From positions 609,776 to 673,775 of the forward strand of contig VXAA01003938.1 of the NCBI GenBank assembly GCA_013399115.1: a stretch of DNA of 64,000 nucleotides, given 5' to 3'. Under the pieces are notes generated by a model, which had not been told where the DNA came from, did no database searches, and worked only from the letters and a program-made list of their open reading frames with translations. Shown piece by piece: positions 12,238-25,300 of this stretch. Positions within the stretch are counted from its first letter, which is position 1, and the number at the start of each line of letters is the position of its first letter. The DNA comes from Anseranas semipalmata (Eukaryota; Chordata; Aves; Anseriformes; Anseranatidae). The translations under genes were made by a program, and so were the position numbers.

Positions 12238-12312
12238 AAAACCGAAGCAAAACAAAGCAAACAAAACAAAACAAAACAACAACAACAAAAAAAAAAAAAC
12301 AACAAAAAATAC
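12238..12312. repeat. (AAAAC)n/(CAA)n A-rich simple repeat
   Basis: Runs of AAAAC, then CAA triplets, then A12. Low-complexity sequence with no coding meaning. Confidence 0.9.
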
Positions 12313-12509
12313 CAACAAAAACCTCACTAACTCAAAGGAAGATTAAGTGAATGCCACTTTCTTCACCAGTTTGACAAGATTATAAACCATCCCCAATGCA
12401 CTGCATTTAATTAGCTGTTCTTATTGTTATTTGTGGTTTGGTGGACCTTTTTTCAGTCTCAGGTTTATGAATAGCAAGAGTAGGAACAACTATTTTCATA
12501 AACCTATCC

Positions 12510-12685
12510 AAAAAAAAGAAACAAAGAAAGAAAGGAGAAAAGGAGAAAAAGAGAAAAAGAGAGAAAGAGAAAACGAGAAAAAGAAAGAAAGAAGCCCAAA
12601 CCAAAACCAAAACAACAACAACAACAAAAACAAACAAACAAACAAACAAACAAACAAAACCAAACAAACAAAAAAAAAAAAAAAA
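12510..12685. repeat. Purine-rich tract followed by (CAAA)n
   Basis: About 80 bases of A/G-only or nearly so (GAAAGAAAGGAGAAAAGGAG type), then CAA triplets, about eight CAAA units and A16. Open frames on both strands here are low-complexity shadows. Confidence 0.92.
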
Positions 12686-13700
12686 CAAGGGAACCCTGAG
12701 AGGAAGATGGTGAAGAACTGAGGTTATGACTGAACTCTAGCAGGTCCTGCTAAGTGAAGGGGCTCTCTCTAAGTGATAATTGGCCAGGGAACTTGCATCT
12801 TAGGATGCTCCTTGGAGATCAGGAGGGCTATATTTGTTTCAGGCATAATATGGTTTGTTTTGCTGAAGAAAGCAAGCAAAACAAAAAAATTGTCTCACAC
12901 ATGTTTATGTGGGAACATTTACTTCTCCATTTGTTGCCATACCTTATGTTCCCCTGCCCACCATGAGTTGTCCCCTTCTCTTTTTGTTTATTGCCTCCTT
13001 TCTCATCTTACTTAGGGATTTTTGCTCCCTCTTGTTGCATGACTCCATCTTTCCCTCCCACTTTCTCTATCCCTTCCCCAAACTTCCATCTTTTCCTGCC
13101 CCCATAACATCTCTGTCATAATCACAAACTACACCATTTGGGACAATTCCAATGATTTGACAGGAAGCAAGAGTAGTGCCTACTGAAGGAAGTAAACATT
13201 TCAACCAGACATAGTTGCATAGGGTTATTCATATTCATATTTACAAGGTTTATTCATTCACTGAATAAGCCTGAACAGTTTTAGATGTGCAGGCCACATG
13301 GGATGTGTCAATTCCGAAAACCTCTTGGGTGAAACCTCCATCTTTCCTTCCTTGCTCCAATGCCTTATTCTCACCTCTTATCATTCATTTCCATATGACA
13401 TTTACAGTTCAGTTCTGTGAAGCATCAGGCCCTTCCCTCTATCCCTACTCAGCAAGGCAGCTTAAGCACAAGCACAGATTTCCATGTGATTCAAGCACAT
13501 GCCTCTTTGCTTTGAACCTTGCTACATAACCTAGGAGATCCTGCAGGAATCAGGTGAGTGGGATGAATTGTGAAAATGGGGTCTTAGACAGAGATCTCTT
13601 GTGAGAGAGTTCTTCTAATCTGCTGTAAAGCACCATGCATATTTAATGGCCTACATAAAGAAAAAGAAAAGTCTTAAAAATAGCAGGACAAGAGCTTCTG

Positions 13701-13760
13701 CTGAAATTCTGGCCACACTTAAATCGATACCAAGATTCCTATTGACTTCAGGTGGAGTGA
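13701..13760. repeat. Fragment of an old amniote interspersed repeat (family unnamed)
   Basis: CTGAAATTCTGGCCACACTT followed by CCTATTGACTTCAGGTGGAG resembles a widespread sauropsid repeat with the imperfect palindromic core ATTGACTTCAATGGG framed by an ATCCTGGCCC-type motif. I recognise the pattern but not the family name. Confidence 0.4.
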
Positions 13761-16174
13761 AAGCTACAGACAACAGAAGGAACAAAGCAATTCAAAGAAT
13801 ATGAAGTACAAAGGAAGAAACTATCTGAAACACTACAGGTTGCAACCACAAAGGTTTATACTGCCAGAAAACAGGGAGGAATTATAAGAATGCAAGACAA
13901 AATAGAAATGGAGTCTTTCATCTCTATTCTCTGCCACGGCAGACACATCCGGGATAGATATGCTTTTCAGAACATGTGTACATGAGATGGGAAATGGGAA
14001 GACAAGTAAAGAAGAATAGAGATACCCAGCTGAGCTTTACTGGACAAATTATCGGTATAGAAGCAAGCAAACAGCATGCTTGCTAAATGAGCTAATCAAA
14101 AGGGGCTGGATGGATTGTGGATGTTATTTTGTATTTAATTTTTATTTTTTTTTTTAGAAATACATCAAGGTAGAAAGTAATAGTGGCAACTAATGACATG
14201 AATGATTAATGTTTTTATTTGTATTATAGTGGCACTCTATGACACCAACTGAGATCTGGGCTGCACTGTAAAAACACATTATATGACTCAATCTCTATCA
14301 CAAAGAGCTTAATGATGACCTAAAAATTGCACATAAAGTAAGCTCCTATTTTTGAATTAGTCACTGGCAAAAGAAAGAAAGACTGTAAGACTGGACAACT
14401 AAAGAGCAGGAAAATCCTTTTAAAAGTTGTTATTAATGCAGAGCAATTGAAAGAATACTCAGAAAGCACGAATGCGTATAAAAAGTCTGACCGCTAAGAG
14501 AATTTTAACTAGCATCCCAGTAATGAAACCAGCTGCTTTTATAGTACTAAGAGAATATGCTAAGAAGTTGAAGGATTATTGGGAAAAAGGACTGCAATAT
14601 GATATTTAAAGCAAATCCAATAAGATGGTGATTTTAGTAATCACTGATGTATCAATGAAAACCCTACCTTTTCTAAAATAATAGAGGAACTTTTGAAGTG
14701 AACCTATAATGAGGAAGACAAATCTTATTTCAATCCCTTTTTGAGGAAAGCTCAAAAAGGATTTTTAACATTTTTCTTCCTTTTTTTTTTTTTTTAACGT
14801 TAGAATTCAGATTCTGTCTTTGAAGGCATTGATAATGTTAAAGCAGATTAAATCATATCCAGAGAGATCAGACAATGAAAATGAACAATCTAGAAGAAAG
14901 GATAATTTTATTCAGTCTGTTTAGAATGCATTNGTTTTCTCCCCAGAGCTTTGATTCTTCTTTATGAATAGCCCTACTGAGTCAACTCAAAGGTGTATTT
15001 AGCCTCACATCCTGTGTCATGAATAAAAGTGCTAAGGATGCTTAGCAACAAGTTAAAATGATAAATTGCATAATCTCCCAGTTTGAGGTTTCTTTGGTTC
15101 CAGGACTTCTTGAAAGATGTGTATCTTTCTTCCATGTACATTTTACATACAATACAAGAGCACAAGGAAGCAAAGAAGCTTACTGGCAGCAGAAAGAAGT
15201 GATAGGCATCCTATATATTGAACTGTGGATTGAAAATTAGTTTTTCTCAATAGCACGATGGAAAGAACATCTACAAGATGAAGAGATTTGGACTACACAG
15301 TTTGGATCTTAAGATCATTTTCAAAAAATAAAAACAGACAATGGCACATAGAGTTGTCATGAAATTCTGTCTGATGATGCTGTGTACTTGCTTCAGATAG
15401 TGCCTATACTCCAGTTGCCCTGGATGCCTCTCCACATCCTTCCTCACCCCTATCAGCACGGTGCAGGAGTGCACCTAGACGGGAGCTGTTAAATTCAGAG
15501 AACCACAGCATATCACTCTGATCAAAGCTCCTTGCAAAGCTGGGATACCACTCACACACACACGGGCTTCTCGTCTGCCACCACAATGGCTTCTGTGACA
15601 AAGGTGCACCAGTGACCTAATGAAGATTGCAGTACTTTTTCTGACCTTCTCAGAAGTCAGCTTGTTGTTCGGGCAAAAGTAGGTAATCACTCAGAGGCTG
15701 TGTCTTTTCTTCTTTTTAAAAGAATTAATGTCACTTTTATCCACAGATACGAATCCTCATATTTTAAGACTACATAAGCTTCCCAGAACTACAAGGTTTT
15801 AATCCCTAATCAGAATTAGAGCTGTACTAAGAAAAAGATACTGACATTTTGATTTTAGCTAGTGGCAAAATCTATTTTCAAGTATTCCATCAGCTCTAGT
15901 GAAGATTGCATCCTGTCACTTATAAAATGTACTAAACTTTGAACAGATCTGCTTTTAGTGCTTATTATGATGGCATGATATTTAGTAGCTGAAATGGAAA
16001 AAAAGGTGTCAGCATGTAGCTTTTCCATGAGGTCACCTGGAGATATCAGGATGGCCTACTGTCCCAGTTTGAGCACCGGGGATTGCTACATTGGATTGTC
16101 ACTGGCTTGCCTATTGCTGACAGTAGAGTTGTCACTTAGCCATTGTGAATAAAATTTAAAATGACAACTTTTGG

Positions 16175-16240
16175 ATAGGTCTAAGTGATTTAGAGGTCTA
16201 AGTCCTGTTTTCAAAAATTTCTTACTGAGAGCCTATGAAC
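16175..16240. repeat. Fragment of an old amniote interspersed repeat (TAGGTCTAAGT type)
   Basis: GGATAGGTCTAAGTGATTTA, GAGGTCTAAGTCCTGTTTTC, AAAAATTTCTTACTGAGAGC and CTATGA resemble a sauropsid repeat with alternating ACTTAGGAGCCTAAGTCCC and TTTTCAAAAGTGACTTAGG motifs. The family was not determined. Confidence 0.4.
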
Positions 16241-19200
16241 TACTTCTTGACAAAGTAGGGTGAGAACCTGCAGCATATCTCTTCTCCTTGATGCCAACTA
16301 ACGCACAGAGGGATCCCAAGGTTGCTGGGAAGTGGCTTCCCTTTCAAGCAACCTCATGCCCACCAAGAGGTAAGGACACATCTGTTATTAGTTACAGTGG
16401 AAAAAATGACTGCAGGTTTATACTCCAGCTGGCCCTGTAGGATGAACCTTGTGTCTATCTACAGGCTTTTTACCAGGTTGTAAAAGCCTAGTGATTATCT
16501 GTAATTAACTGTGGTGAACTCAGGCTTTCTACAAAGTACAGGGGAAGGGTTTTACACTTGGGAGCGCATATAAGGCCACTGAGGTAACTAGCTGATAGAC
16601 TATGCATATACATCCCCTGGATGGAGATGTGCCATAGAAGTAGCTGTTCTCTTCCTTCTGCCGTGTTATAGGAAACAGGGAGACACCTTCCTCCAGCTGG
16701 GATTGTTCTGGATTAGGTGCCCGAAAGCCTTCTGTCAAACACCCTATGGCAGATCAACAATCCCTTTCAGAGTACCCGATCTCATCATTTAGAGCCCTCT
16801 TGGAAGGAGGGAGGCTTAGGTTCAGTTCCTTCCCTAGCATTGAGGGTGTTTAAACATATCTCCCCAAAAGATCACTCTGACCATTAGGCACCAAATTTTT
16901 GCTGAAGGCCAAGGACAGAATGAAAGTGAAAGCCACCATGTGACAAGGATGTAATCCGTCCACAAGACTCTTGGACAAAAACCACGCTCCCACTGTTCCC
17001 CCATAGCACACACAAGACTGATTCATAGGCCCTGATAGGAACTTGATGTCTAAGTCCCTTGAAGATTCATCCATTAGAAAGATTGACATAAATGACCAAA
17101 TAAGTGAGTGTCATTAGCTGCTCAGGACCCAACCATAGGGCAATTCTGTTAATTATACTGTGTGTCTATCTACCTGCATGTGGGGGCACTTCCATCTCCC
17201 TGTAAGTCTGACCCTTGAGATAACAAATTTATATTTAAATATGGGATTTGGGCTCTTCATTCACCTATAGGTACTTTTGAAAATGTCTAGGGACACTGTA
17301 CAAAGTAGTTTGAAACTTTAATAAGAAGCAGATGAAATTTACAGTGCAGGGATCAGAAAGTCAGAGAAGAGAACTGCAGCTTTGGTGTAGTCTAAAAAAC
17401 AACCCAGTGCAGATGTCTCTAGGGCTTCCATTTTTCTTAAACATGAGGATCAACATCTACAAGCCTTAGGCTGAAAAGGTGGTTTGAGAGGAAATTAAAA
17501 GGAGATGCACGGAAAGGCAGGGAGCAGTGTCACATGTAACGGTGCTATGGAAATAAAGTGGAAGAATTTAGAAATCAAACCACAAAGACTGAACGATCCA
17601 TATTTTAAATACAGATTCAAATCTAGGAAAACTAACTAACTTAATAAAAAGAAGGAAATGGACTTTTTTCTCTCATTATCCTTTAAATAACAGAAGAAGC
17701 ACCATAACAAGGCTAAGACTCCCTGCAGAACTTAAATCAGGGGCTGTAAGTTGGTGGTGTGACAGCAGTAATACACTTTATTTTGCTGATTATCCTGGAA
17801 CAAGTATCTTGGTCAGGTAATTAATTCACGTCCTGAACGCTTGACCCAATTTTTCAGGGGTAATCCGTTTGGTAATCTTCTAAATACCTGCAGGCAGAAA
17901 TTGGTAGCTGGAATTTCAATACCTGTACTTCTTTAGTGCCTGGGCCAATAAGCTGAAATGTTCTGGCCACACTAATCCTCATTAATAAGAAAGTATTTTA
18001 TACTGAGACCCACATAGACAGCATATGTGTTCCAGGTGAGTGCACTTCAAGCCCATTTTCTTAACTTATTTCTTCTTCACTCCCCATAATATTCACTGCT
18101 ACAATGCTGGCATTTTTAGCTAACTCTAAGTTCTTCCCTTATGCTATTTCCTTCTGTATTAAGACTGCACACAGTAAGTGGGATTAATCTACTCCAAACT
18201 ATGCTTGTGAAAGTTGGACACCTGGTTCTGAGCTAGGCCCCCCGTGAGTCCTCTATGGGCAGCAGAGAAAAAAACGACATCTCCAAGGGATGATTCATCT
18301 CACTGGAAGAAGAACACTAGAAGGTGGGTCTGATGACTTGTTCTCTGGAAACAATTACTTTTCTCTGCTGACTGCAAAGAAGGCCAGAATGGTCAGCTCA
18401 GAGCTGGACATCTGACATGGGTCATAACAGAGGAATGCCACATAGTGTTTTAAAAATATTGTAATATTTATGTCAAATGGCCACAAAGCTGCAGCATTAC
18501 ATTGGACTTTCAGATCCTTGCTGCAGAACAGCAAAAGTGTTTTTTGTTGCTCTGCAGAATTTAATAGACCACACTCCTATTTTGGACACCTAGTATTTTC
18601 AGATTCTTCTTCATAAATTGATATATTGTAACTCATTATATAGGGATATGGGAAAACAATGAAAAAGGAGGCATAAAAACATTCCTCAGATCAACTCAAA
18701 TACAAGAAAATTCTTGAAAAGGGGAAGCTCATTTCACAGTCTCCATGTTTAGCAATCTTAGGCATATACACGTGTAAAGCAAAACATCATCCATCTGTTC
18801 ATAGCAAGTTTGCAGAGAATTTTAATAAGACATTAATGCTAATAATGGCCAATGTTTATGATGTTTATAAAATAACCAATGTGGAGCATCTGGAAAGCTC
18901 ATAAAATTTGTTCTTATAAAATCCACGGCGTGTAACACCTTTCCCTGAGCCTGTGTTTTTGCTGACCTTGTCCTCATTGGCCAGATGTGCCAGAAACTCT
19001 CTTCTTCCAGGCCATTGCTGTGACTTTGTCACTCTGAGACTCATGTTTTGAAGCCAGACCTATTTTTGTTTCTGTAAGTTCAACATTCAGCACATTACAG
19101 GAACAAACCAGATAGCCAAACTGCAAGTTTCCACCTGAAACTACAGGGATCTCTATTTCCAAGTGACAGATGTTCCACAACAGTTGGTGACAAACCGGCT

Positions 19201-19975
19201 AATTTCGACAGATTTAACTAAAGTTCAGCCTACTGACAATGGAGGAATTTTTTTTTTTTTAATGTGGCTAAAGAAGGTATTTCTGAATACTAGGGCTGGC
19301 TGTTGCACATAAAAATTGAACAGCATGCATGGTGTCTGTGTCTCTGCTCCTCACACTGCCTTTCAGTTGCCAAGATGGGAGATGACATTGCCTAGCAAAT
19401 TACCAGGGGAATTAGCTGACTTTTAAAATTTGATTACTGAACATACGTCCTCAGAAATCAAATGCCTTTAGCCCAGGTTCTTCCTTCCTGAGTTCAGGTG
19501 TCTAAACTCTTACATTAGAAGAACAGTTTTCCTAGGGCTGACTTGGTCTTCTGAGGTGTTGAGCTCTCCATCACCTGTGCAGGAAGATTCCAGGCGCTGC
19601 TTTCCTAACCCAGGAAGCTTGGGCAAGTCCATTGAAGCTTCTGCCTTTGGCCCTAACTTCTGGAGGAACTGAAGGGCCAGAAAAATAGCACAGAAATGCC
19701 TTTAGGGTTTATGTTTTTATGTAAAGATTAGGGGTGTGATTCAGAAATTGCTATGCAACAACTGTATTGCACTCCATCTGCTAAATTGTCTCAGTTTTTG
19801 TTTTTAACTTGCACACTAAAGCTAGTTCCAGGCTCCATCCTTCTGAGTATCATAAAGCTTCTTTCTTGAGCAGCATGACATAATTTCACAATGTGGGGGT
19901 TAGATGAAATAGATAGACCCAAAGATATTGTAGACACATGTTAAAACTAGCAACAATGAAATTCCTTTTCTTTAT

Positions 19976-20084
19976 CCTCTTCTCTTCTCTTCTCTTCTCT
20001 TCTCTTCTCTTCTCTTCTCTTCTCTTCTCTTCTCTTCTCTTCTCTTCTCTTCTCTTCTCTTCTCTTCTCTTCTCTTCTTCTCTC
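19976..20084. repeat. (TCTCT)n pentanucleotide microsatellite
   Basis: About 20 nearly perfect copies of TCTCT/TCTTC on the plus strand, so GAAGA-type repeats in the ENOX1 transcript. It lies about 720 bases downstream of the 213-base exon. The translated EEKRR repeat frame across it is an artefact. Confidence 0.97.
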
Positions 20085-20717
20085 ATCTGTCTCTTCTCTT
20101 TGTTCTCTTCCCTTTGAAGAACACTTCTAGGCAAGTATCATGATTGCTGTTTTATGAGGAAAACCCATTAAGGTAACTTAATTGATTATATTTCTGTACT
20201 AAGGAAATAGCTGCCAGCACTAAATATTTAAGGCAGTTTATCTGCCAAATTAATACTGGCATTGTATCAGCCGAGCAGTTCTGATGCCAGCAATGGTACA
20301 GCATATTTTTCTACCGTGGGGGTGGCCTGGTAGGCTGTGAATATATCCCTAAAAGTTGCTGAATCCTACTGTGTTTCCCTAAACCCAGGCTAAAAATATA
20401 ACCTAATTGTCCTCTATTCTGTAATTGTCCTAGTTAACTAGCTGCAACTCAAAGGTTGCAAATCACTTCTCTCCACAAAAGCATCATCTTTTTCAGAGCA
20501 GGAAGGCTTCTGTCTGGTTCGTTCCTGAAGTGTTACATCTATGTAATTGTAGACACTATGCATAGAGCACGTCTTCGTCTATTAATAAAAAAACTACTGA
20601 AACTTTGCTCACCTTGAGAAATAAGCTCTTAGGAATGGTCCTTGTTCCTCCAAATTGCCATAGAGTATGAAATAGGTTATGAAGTAGAATATGACTGCAT
20701 TGCAACTACTTACCCCC

Positions 20718-20766
20718 AAACAAACAAACAAAATGATAAAAAAAAACACTACCACCACCACCACCA
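20718..20766. repeat. (CAAA)n and (ACC)n close to an ENOX1 donor
   Basis: CAAACAAACAAACAAA, an A-run and ACCACCACCACCACC lie 38-86 bases inside the intron after the 213-base exon. In the transcript these read as GGU repeats, a U-run and UUUG repeats. Confidence 0.9.
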
Positions 20767-20803
20767 TCACTACAACACCACTGGACAAAAAGGGGTTACT
20801 TAC

Positions 20804-21016
20804 ATTGAGTCAGGATCCCTGTTAAGGCATTTTTAAAACTCTCCTTGGCTTGCTCCATCTCTTGCTCATGAGCTGCCTTTTCGTTCATGAGCCGGCGAAC
20901 GTGGCTGTTTGCGGACTGCACCATTGAATAAAACTGGTTTGCAGAGCGACGATTCACCTCGCCTCGCTCAATCCAGGTAAGCAGCACCGTGATGGCCTCT
21001 GAAAACTTGCTATCAT
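20804..21016 (-). CDS. ENOX1: ENOX1 coding exon: helical region after the RRM
   Basis: This exon encodes about residues 275-346: DDSKFSEAITVLLTWIERGE, VNRRSANQFYSMVQSANSHV, RRLMNEKAAHEQEMEQAKES and FKNALTGILTQ. It is rich in Glu, Lys and Arg and looks helical. The acceptor is TTGTTCTAG before 21016 and the donor is the strong GTAAGT after 20804. The exon is 213 bases and closes with the first base of the Phe codon finished by the next exon. Read-through at the donor would add Cys-Lys and then a stop. A second GTAAGT lies exactly 90 bases farther into the intron (see findings). Confidence 0.97.
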
Positions 21017-22261
21017 CTAGAACAATCGAAACATGGGTTTTAAATTGCAGGCATAAATATCCTGCTGAGAACACATTTTCTGCTCTGTGTCACATTAAAA
21101 TCACCATAAATCATGCTCGTAGTATATCATTTTGGGCAACTTTTGGGTCCTTTGTTCTATCAGATGTAGGAAGCCAATGGTGCCATGTGAAGCTCCATAA
21201 ATCTTCCTTCAAGACTTGTCTTCTGCTTATTTTAATAGCTTTCTCACAATAAAAAGCAGCCCACATACCTCCATGGGCTGACTCCTCTCTTCTGCAACGT
21301 CTCCCTTAAGCTGTTCAGTGATATGAAATGACCTTAGAGTAGACCTTTATGTTTCCAGACCCACTGAAGAAATGAAATTGCTTGACTGAAAGCTCATTCT
21401 TGGAGCTTGGGCTCAGCCTTACTTTTGTCAACAGATTTCACTAACATCACATTCTTAATTAATGAACAATGACTAGGCTGAACAACTTCTGCTTGAAGCA
21501 CCGATTAATTACAAGGAACTGCTTTGAACAGATGATGTGTCTGTATTTGTTTTGTATTTTGCATTCGTCTGTGTTTTGTTTTCAACATTTTTCTTAAAGG
21601 ATTCCAAATGAATCCAGGCAAATACCTGGATTACTGCTTTTTGATTACTATTCAGCTAACTAAAGTTATATTTCTCTGCAGAAAGATCAGAAAGATCAAC
21701 AAAATCTGGTGGCTAAATTTTGAGCACTCCCTCCCCACGTAATCTTATTTTCTCTGACCGTGCTCTGAGCTTCTTCAGAAGACTCTTAACACAGCATCCA
21801 TTACACTTCTGGTTTCATCAGGGTTAAGAGGACACATTGCTTTCTAAGTTCCATTTAGGCTGAACTGCAAGAAAATGTTATTACAACAGTGTCTTCCTGT
21901 GGAACCATTTTTGTGCAGTTTGATCTTGTTTTTCTCCAGGTTTTATTCTATAAAACTTCCATTTCCCAACAAATCATTTCAAACAGCTTATCTGGTCCTT
22001 TCTGTTTAGATTTCTTCATGTATTTTAGATGGTGGGTACACCCTTCTGTAGGAGAAGGTATGTTGTTATGGTACAGAGGGGAGTATGGTTGTAACCAAAA
22101 GACATTTAAAATGAAAATTGGAAAATATTAAAACCAACCAGCTGTGTTTCTCCAACAGAAATGCGGAACATAGTTTGTAAGATGCTGCATTCCATTTGCA
22201 AAGAATAATGAAATACTAATACTCAAGTGATGATTTCTCAACCAGTAATCACTTCCCTAAA

Positions 22262-22325
22262 AGCTGGGGAGCCTGAAGTGCAGAGAGGACAAGTGACAAG
22301 TTCTGCACCCACAGCCTGTGAAGAA
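22262..22325 (-). mobile_element. Probable MIR fragment, reverse orientation
   Basis: GCTGGGGAGCCTGAAGTGCA, GAGAGGACAAGTGACAAGTT and CACCCACAGCCTGTG resemble the reverse complement of the MIR core (GGGGAAACTGAGGCACAGAG, AGGTTAAGTGACTTGCCC, CACACAGCTAG). Only about 60 bases match, with many differences. Confidence 0.45.
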
Positions 22326-25300
22326 TAGATTTTACATTGCCTGATCTTTAGCATCTTGTTAACTGAAACATGCTTTCAGCTACAGCAATGGGATTTGCTC
22401 TCCACAGCTGGATACGCATGTCCACTCAAGATCCCTGAAAAAAACCTTGAAAATAAGAGCATCATAACATCCTTTCTCTGTATGATGATGTATCTATGTG
22501 ACTTTACATTAACGTGTGATTCATCATCATCATCATTCATTAAGTAATCGCCTTCGGGGAGCAAGAGGCAGTCGGGCATCTTCATTTTCTGTATTGTCCC
22601 CTTGGATTAGTCTCCACTTCCTAGCTTTCCTGGATGCATATAAGGCAGGTATGTATTAAGTGGCTCTGATGAGTAAAGTTGGCTGAATATGGGCCTCAGA
22701 AAAAAAAAAATGTAAACAAAACTTGTGCAAAGTCTCTTCACTGAAAAAAAAAAACAAACCAAAAAACAAAAAAACACTTTCCAAGCTTGGATAAAATATT
22801 CAGCCTCCTGAAATACATGGGAGCTGGTGTCACAGATCCAATACAGCCAAGAACTCACTCCTGGAACATAATGTTTATTATAATTACAGTAGTCAATAAG
22901 AATAACCTGTAAGGGCTTTTGGGAATGTTAGCATGCAATTTCCAACAATCTTTAGAGTCAGGTCACCCTGAGGATGGCACCAGCCTGTTAACACTGACGA
23001 TGTAACTGATTGTGAGTAGAGAGTAACTACAGCTGAATGTTCTTCTTTTTCTTTGTAGACATCATTATCTGTATCATCCCACATCATTTATCACCCAACA
23101 CTGAAGTATCATTTTGAGTAATTATCCCATTCAATCTAGGTCAAGACATGAACCTCAAAGTTGGGAGAAATGGTACAAAGAAGCACCTCTGAAGAGGTAC
23201 ATCATGACCTGTGAAGAAACTGTATGCACAGCTGGGCAAAAATGTTTCATGGAGATGCATCAAGAAAATTATTTGCACAGAACCATTCTCCCTTTTTCTT
23301 ACTTTAATCTCTCTACAATACACAGCTACATGTTGTTTTGCTTCAGAATCTACATGAAATGAAAAATCCCACTCTTTTGTTTTGTTTTTATCAGGCACAG
23401 CTGGTGTGTATAAGGGATGTTCATAAGCATGCCATCCAGCTACCAGATGTATTTAACCCATTTAAAAGGACATGCTGAAAACCTTTTTTCAACTTACTAT
23501 ACTGTCAGGGAGCTGCAGAGGTCTGTGTGTCTGTTATAGTTAATTCATGGATCTGTACTAGCAGGAAAAGTTTCATTGGTAAACATCAGAATCTTCATTG
23601 ATTACATAATTAGAAGACACATTAAAAAATGCCAGAGGGTAATATATTCACAACAGGAGCACATTAGTTAATAAAATCTTTTATCTACAGTTTAAAATTT
23701 CCTTATTTCACCTTCTAGAAATAGCGAAGTTAGGAATATTTTTCTATTCCTAAATCAACTGCTCAGTGACTGGTGCAAGGTAACTCACCGTGAATTAATT
23801 TTCTTCATCCAGAATGCAGTGACTCTTCCTGAGCAATCAGAGGTTCACTTGGAAAATCAGATTTTTATACCAGATTGTTCATTTATTTTTATTTAGTAGA
23901 TAAATAGCAGAAGAAATGCAGCAATGGCATCTAATTTAAGCAGAGCATGAACTGTCTTATGATTGCAGCCATTCATTAAAAAAATAAAACAAAACTCCTA
24001 ATTCTGTTCAAAATTATTCCCTTGCGGTAGGATGCACATAAATATACACTGTTTAAAAACATACTCTTAAAATAAATTCCTTTATATAAGGCATGCTCTC
24101 ATATGTAATTGTTCCTTAAAAATAAGCACACAGCAAATTATTTCTTGCACTTAAATCTTTTCTCCTCCAAGTTGCAGCACGTTTTAAGCAAATAAAGTAG
24201 GATTCATACTCTTCATGTCAGCCTGATTTTGTACCCCCAGGCTCCTGGTACAGTCAATGGAAAGAGATGAACACTTCTTGGACATGCTTTGTTGGTCCTG
24301 TTTTAGCTGTCTACTTGAAGGTGAGGTGAACTGCGCCTCAAAAATGCCTGCTTTCCTCAAGCGGCTGTAAAGGAAGCCTGGGGTGACCTGCTCATGTATA
24401 GATATCTTCACAAGAGGCATCTACATTTGATCTGAAGAATCCCAACTATTACACAAGTACACCAGTTGCAGAACACCTACACAGTATTTGTGTACATGTG
24501 TTGGGTTTTCAAGTTATACTGTAAGCTGTGATGCACGCTGTGCCTTTTTCATACACCCATCTATTGAGGATGGCTTGCTGGGTGTCTGTCGCTAGAGATT
24601 TCCAGGTGCTGTTAGGCTCAATCACATACCTCTAGAGATATGATATTTCAAATTCTTCTTATATGAACTGAAGATATTTGGCACTTAAATCCTAGCTCAC
24701 AACTTAGATGCAATGAAATATAAAGAAAAGGAAATGCATCCTTACAGCTGTCTGGGAAATTGTCATCAGGGATATATATTTCTACGAAAAAAAAGGAACA
24801 ATTGTTGACAAATATTTTGCATTTTTCTGCCTATAATTTGCTGACCTCTAAGCAACTCCAACTGGCATAAACTTCTTAATAGAAAAAGCTATGACAAGAA
24901 CTGCTAACAAATGGCAAACTGGGAAAAAGCATTGGAAACAAAGATTTTGCTCTCAATTTATGGAGTTTCCCTGGTGTAACACAGAGCAGAATTCAGCTCA
25001 GAGTAGTCTGAAATGTTGTGACTATTTGTTTCTCAATGTTAAGCACCTTCATCAGGTGCTTTCGCAACTAGGGTGATGGTTTCTAAGGCCCTAGCTGTTA
25101 CAGAGGAGATAGACTAATCCATCACTCTGAAGCCAGGCATTCAAACACTCTTATTACTATAATTTTTACATTTGCAGGTATATTTCAAATACAGCCAACT
25201 TTATATTTCTGTATTTCAAGAGTCAAATTGTATGCTGGACTTTTAGCTAGGGTAAGATCATACACTGGGATTATAGTTGCTATTAACTTTGTCAGTATCT

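Larger units (their letters stand above)
4285..20803 (-). other. ENOX1: ENOX1 intron, 16.5 kb, largest complete intron in the window
   Basis: Intron between the 213-base and 107-base exons. Listed separately are the nested CR1 pair at 5.65-6.70 kb, an old LINE relic at 9.75-10.0 kb, low-complexity A/purine-rich DNA at 12.2-12.7 kb, old amniote repeat fragments at 13.7 and 16.2 kb and a pentamer microsatellite at 20.0 kb. The rest (6.7-9.7, 10.8-12.2, 12.8-19.9 kb) is ordinary AT-rich intronic DNA with no exon or RNA gene that I can support. One unresolved base is at 14933. Confidence 0.85.

Noticed and set aside
12407..12721. Open frames on both strands over A/purine-rich DNA
   Set aside because: The translations are low-complexity (F/V/C-rich or K/E/N/Q-rich) and come entirely from simple repeats.
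16068..16100. TGTCCCAGTTTGAGCACCGG resembles the start of some avian LTRs
   Set aside because: No matching LTR body, polyadenylation signal or end could be seen downstream.
19886..20134. Frame encoding EEKRR repeats
   Set aside because: Artefact of the pentanucleotide microsatellite, whose 15-base coding period keeps it open.
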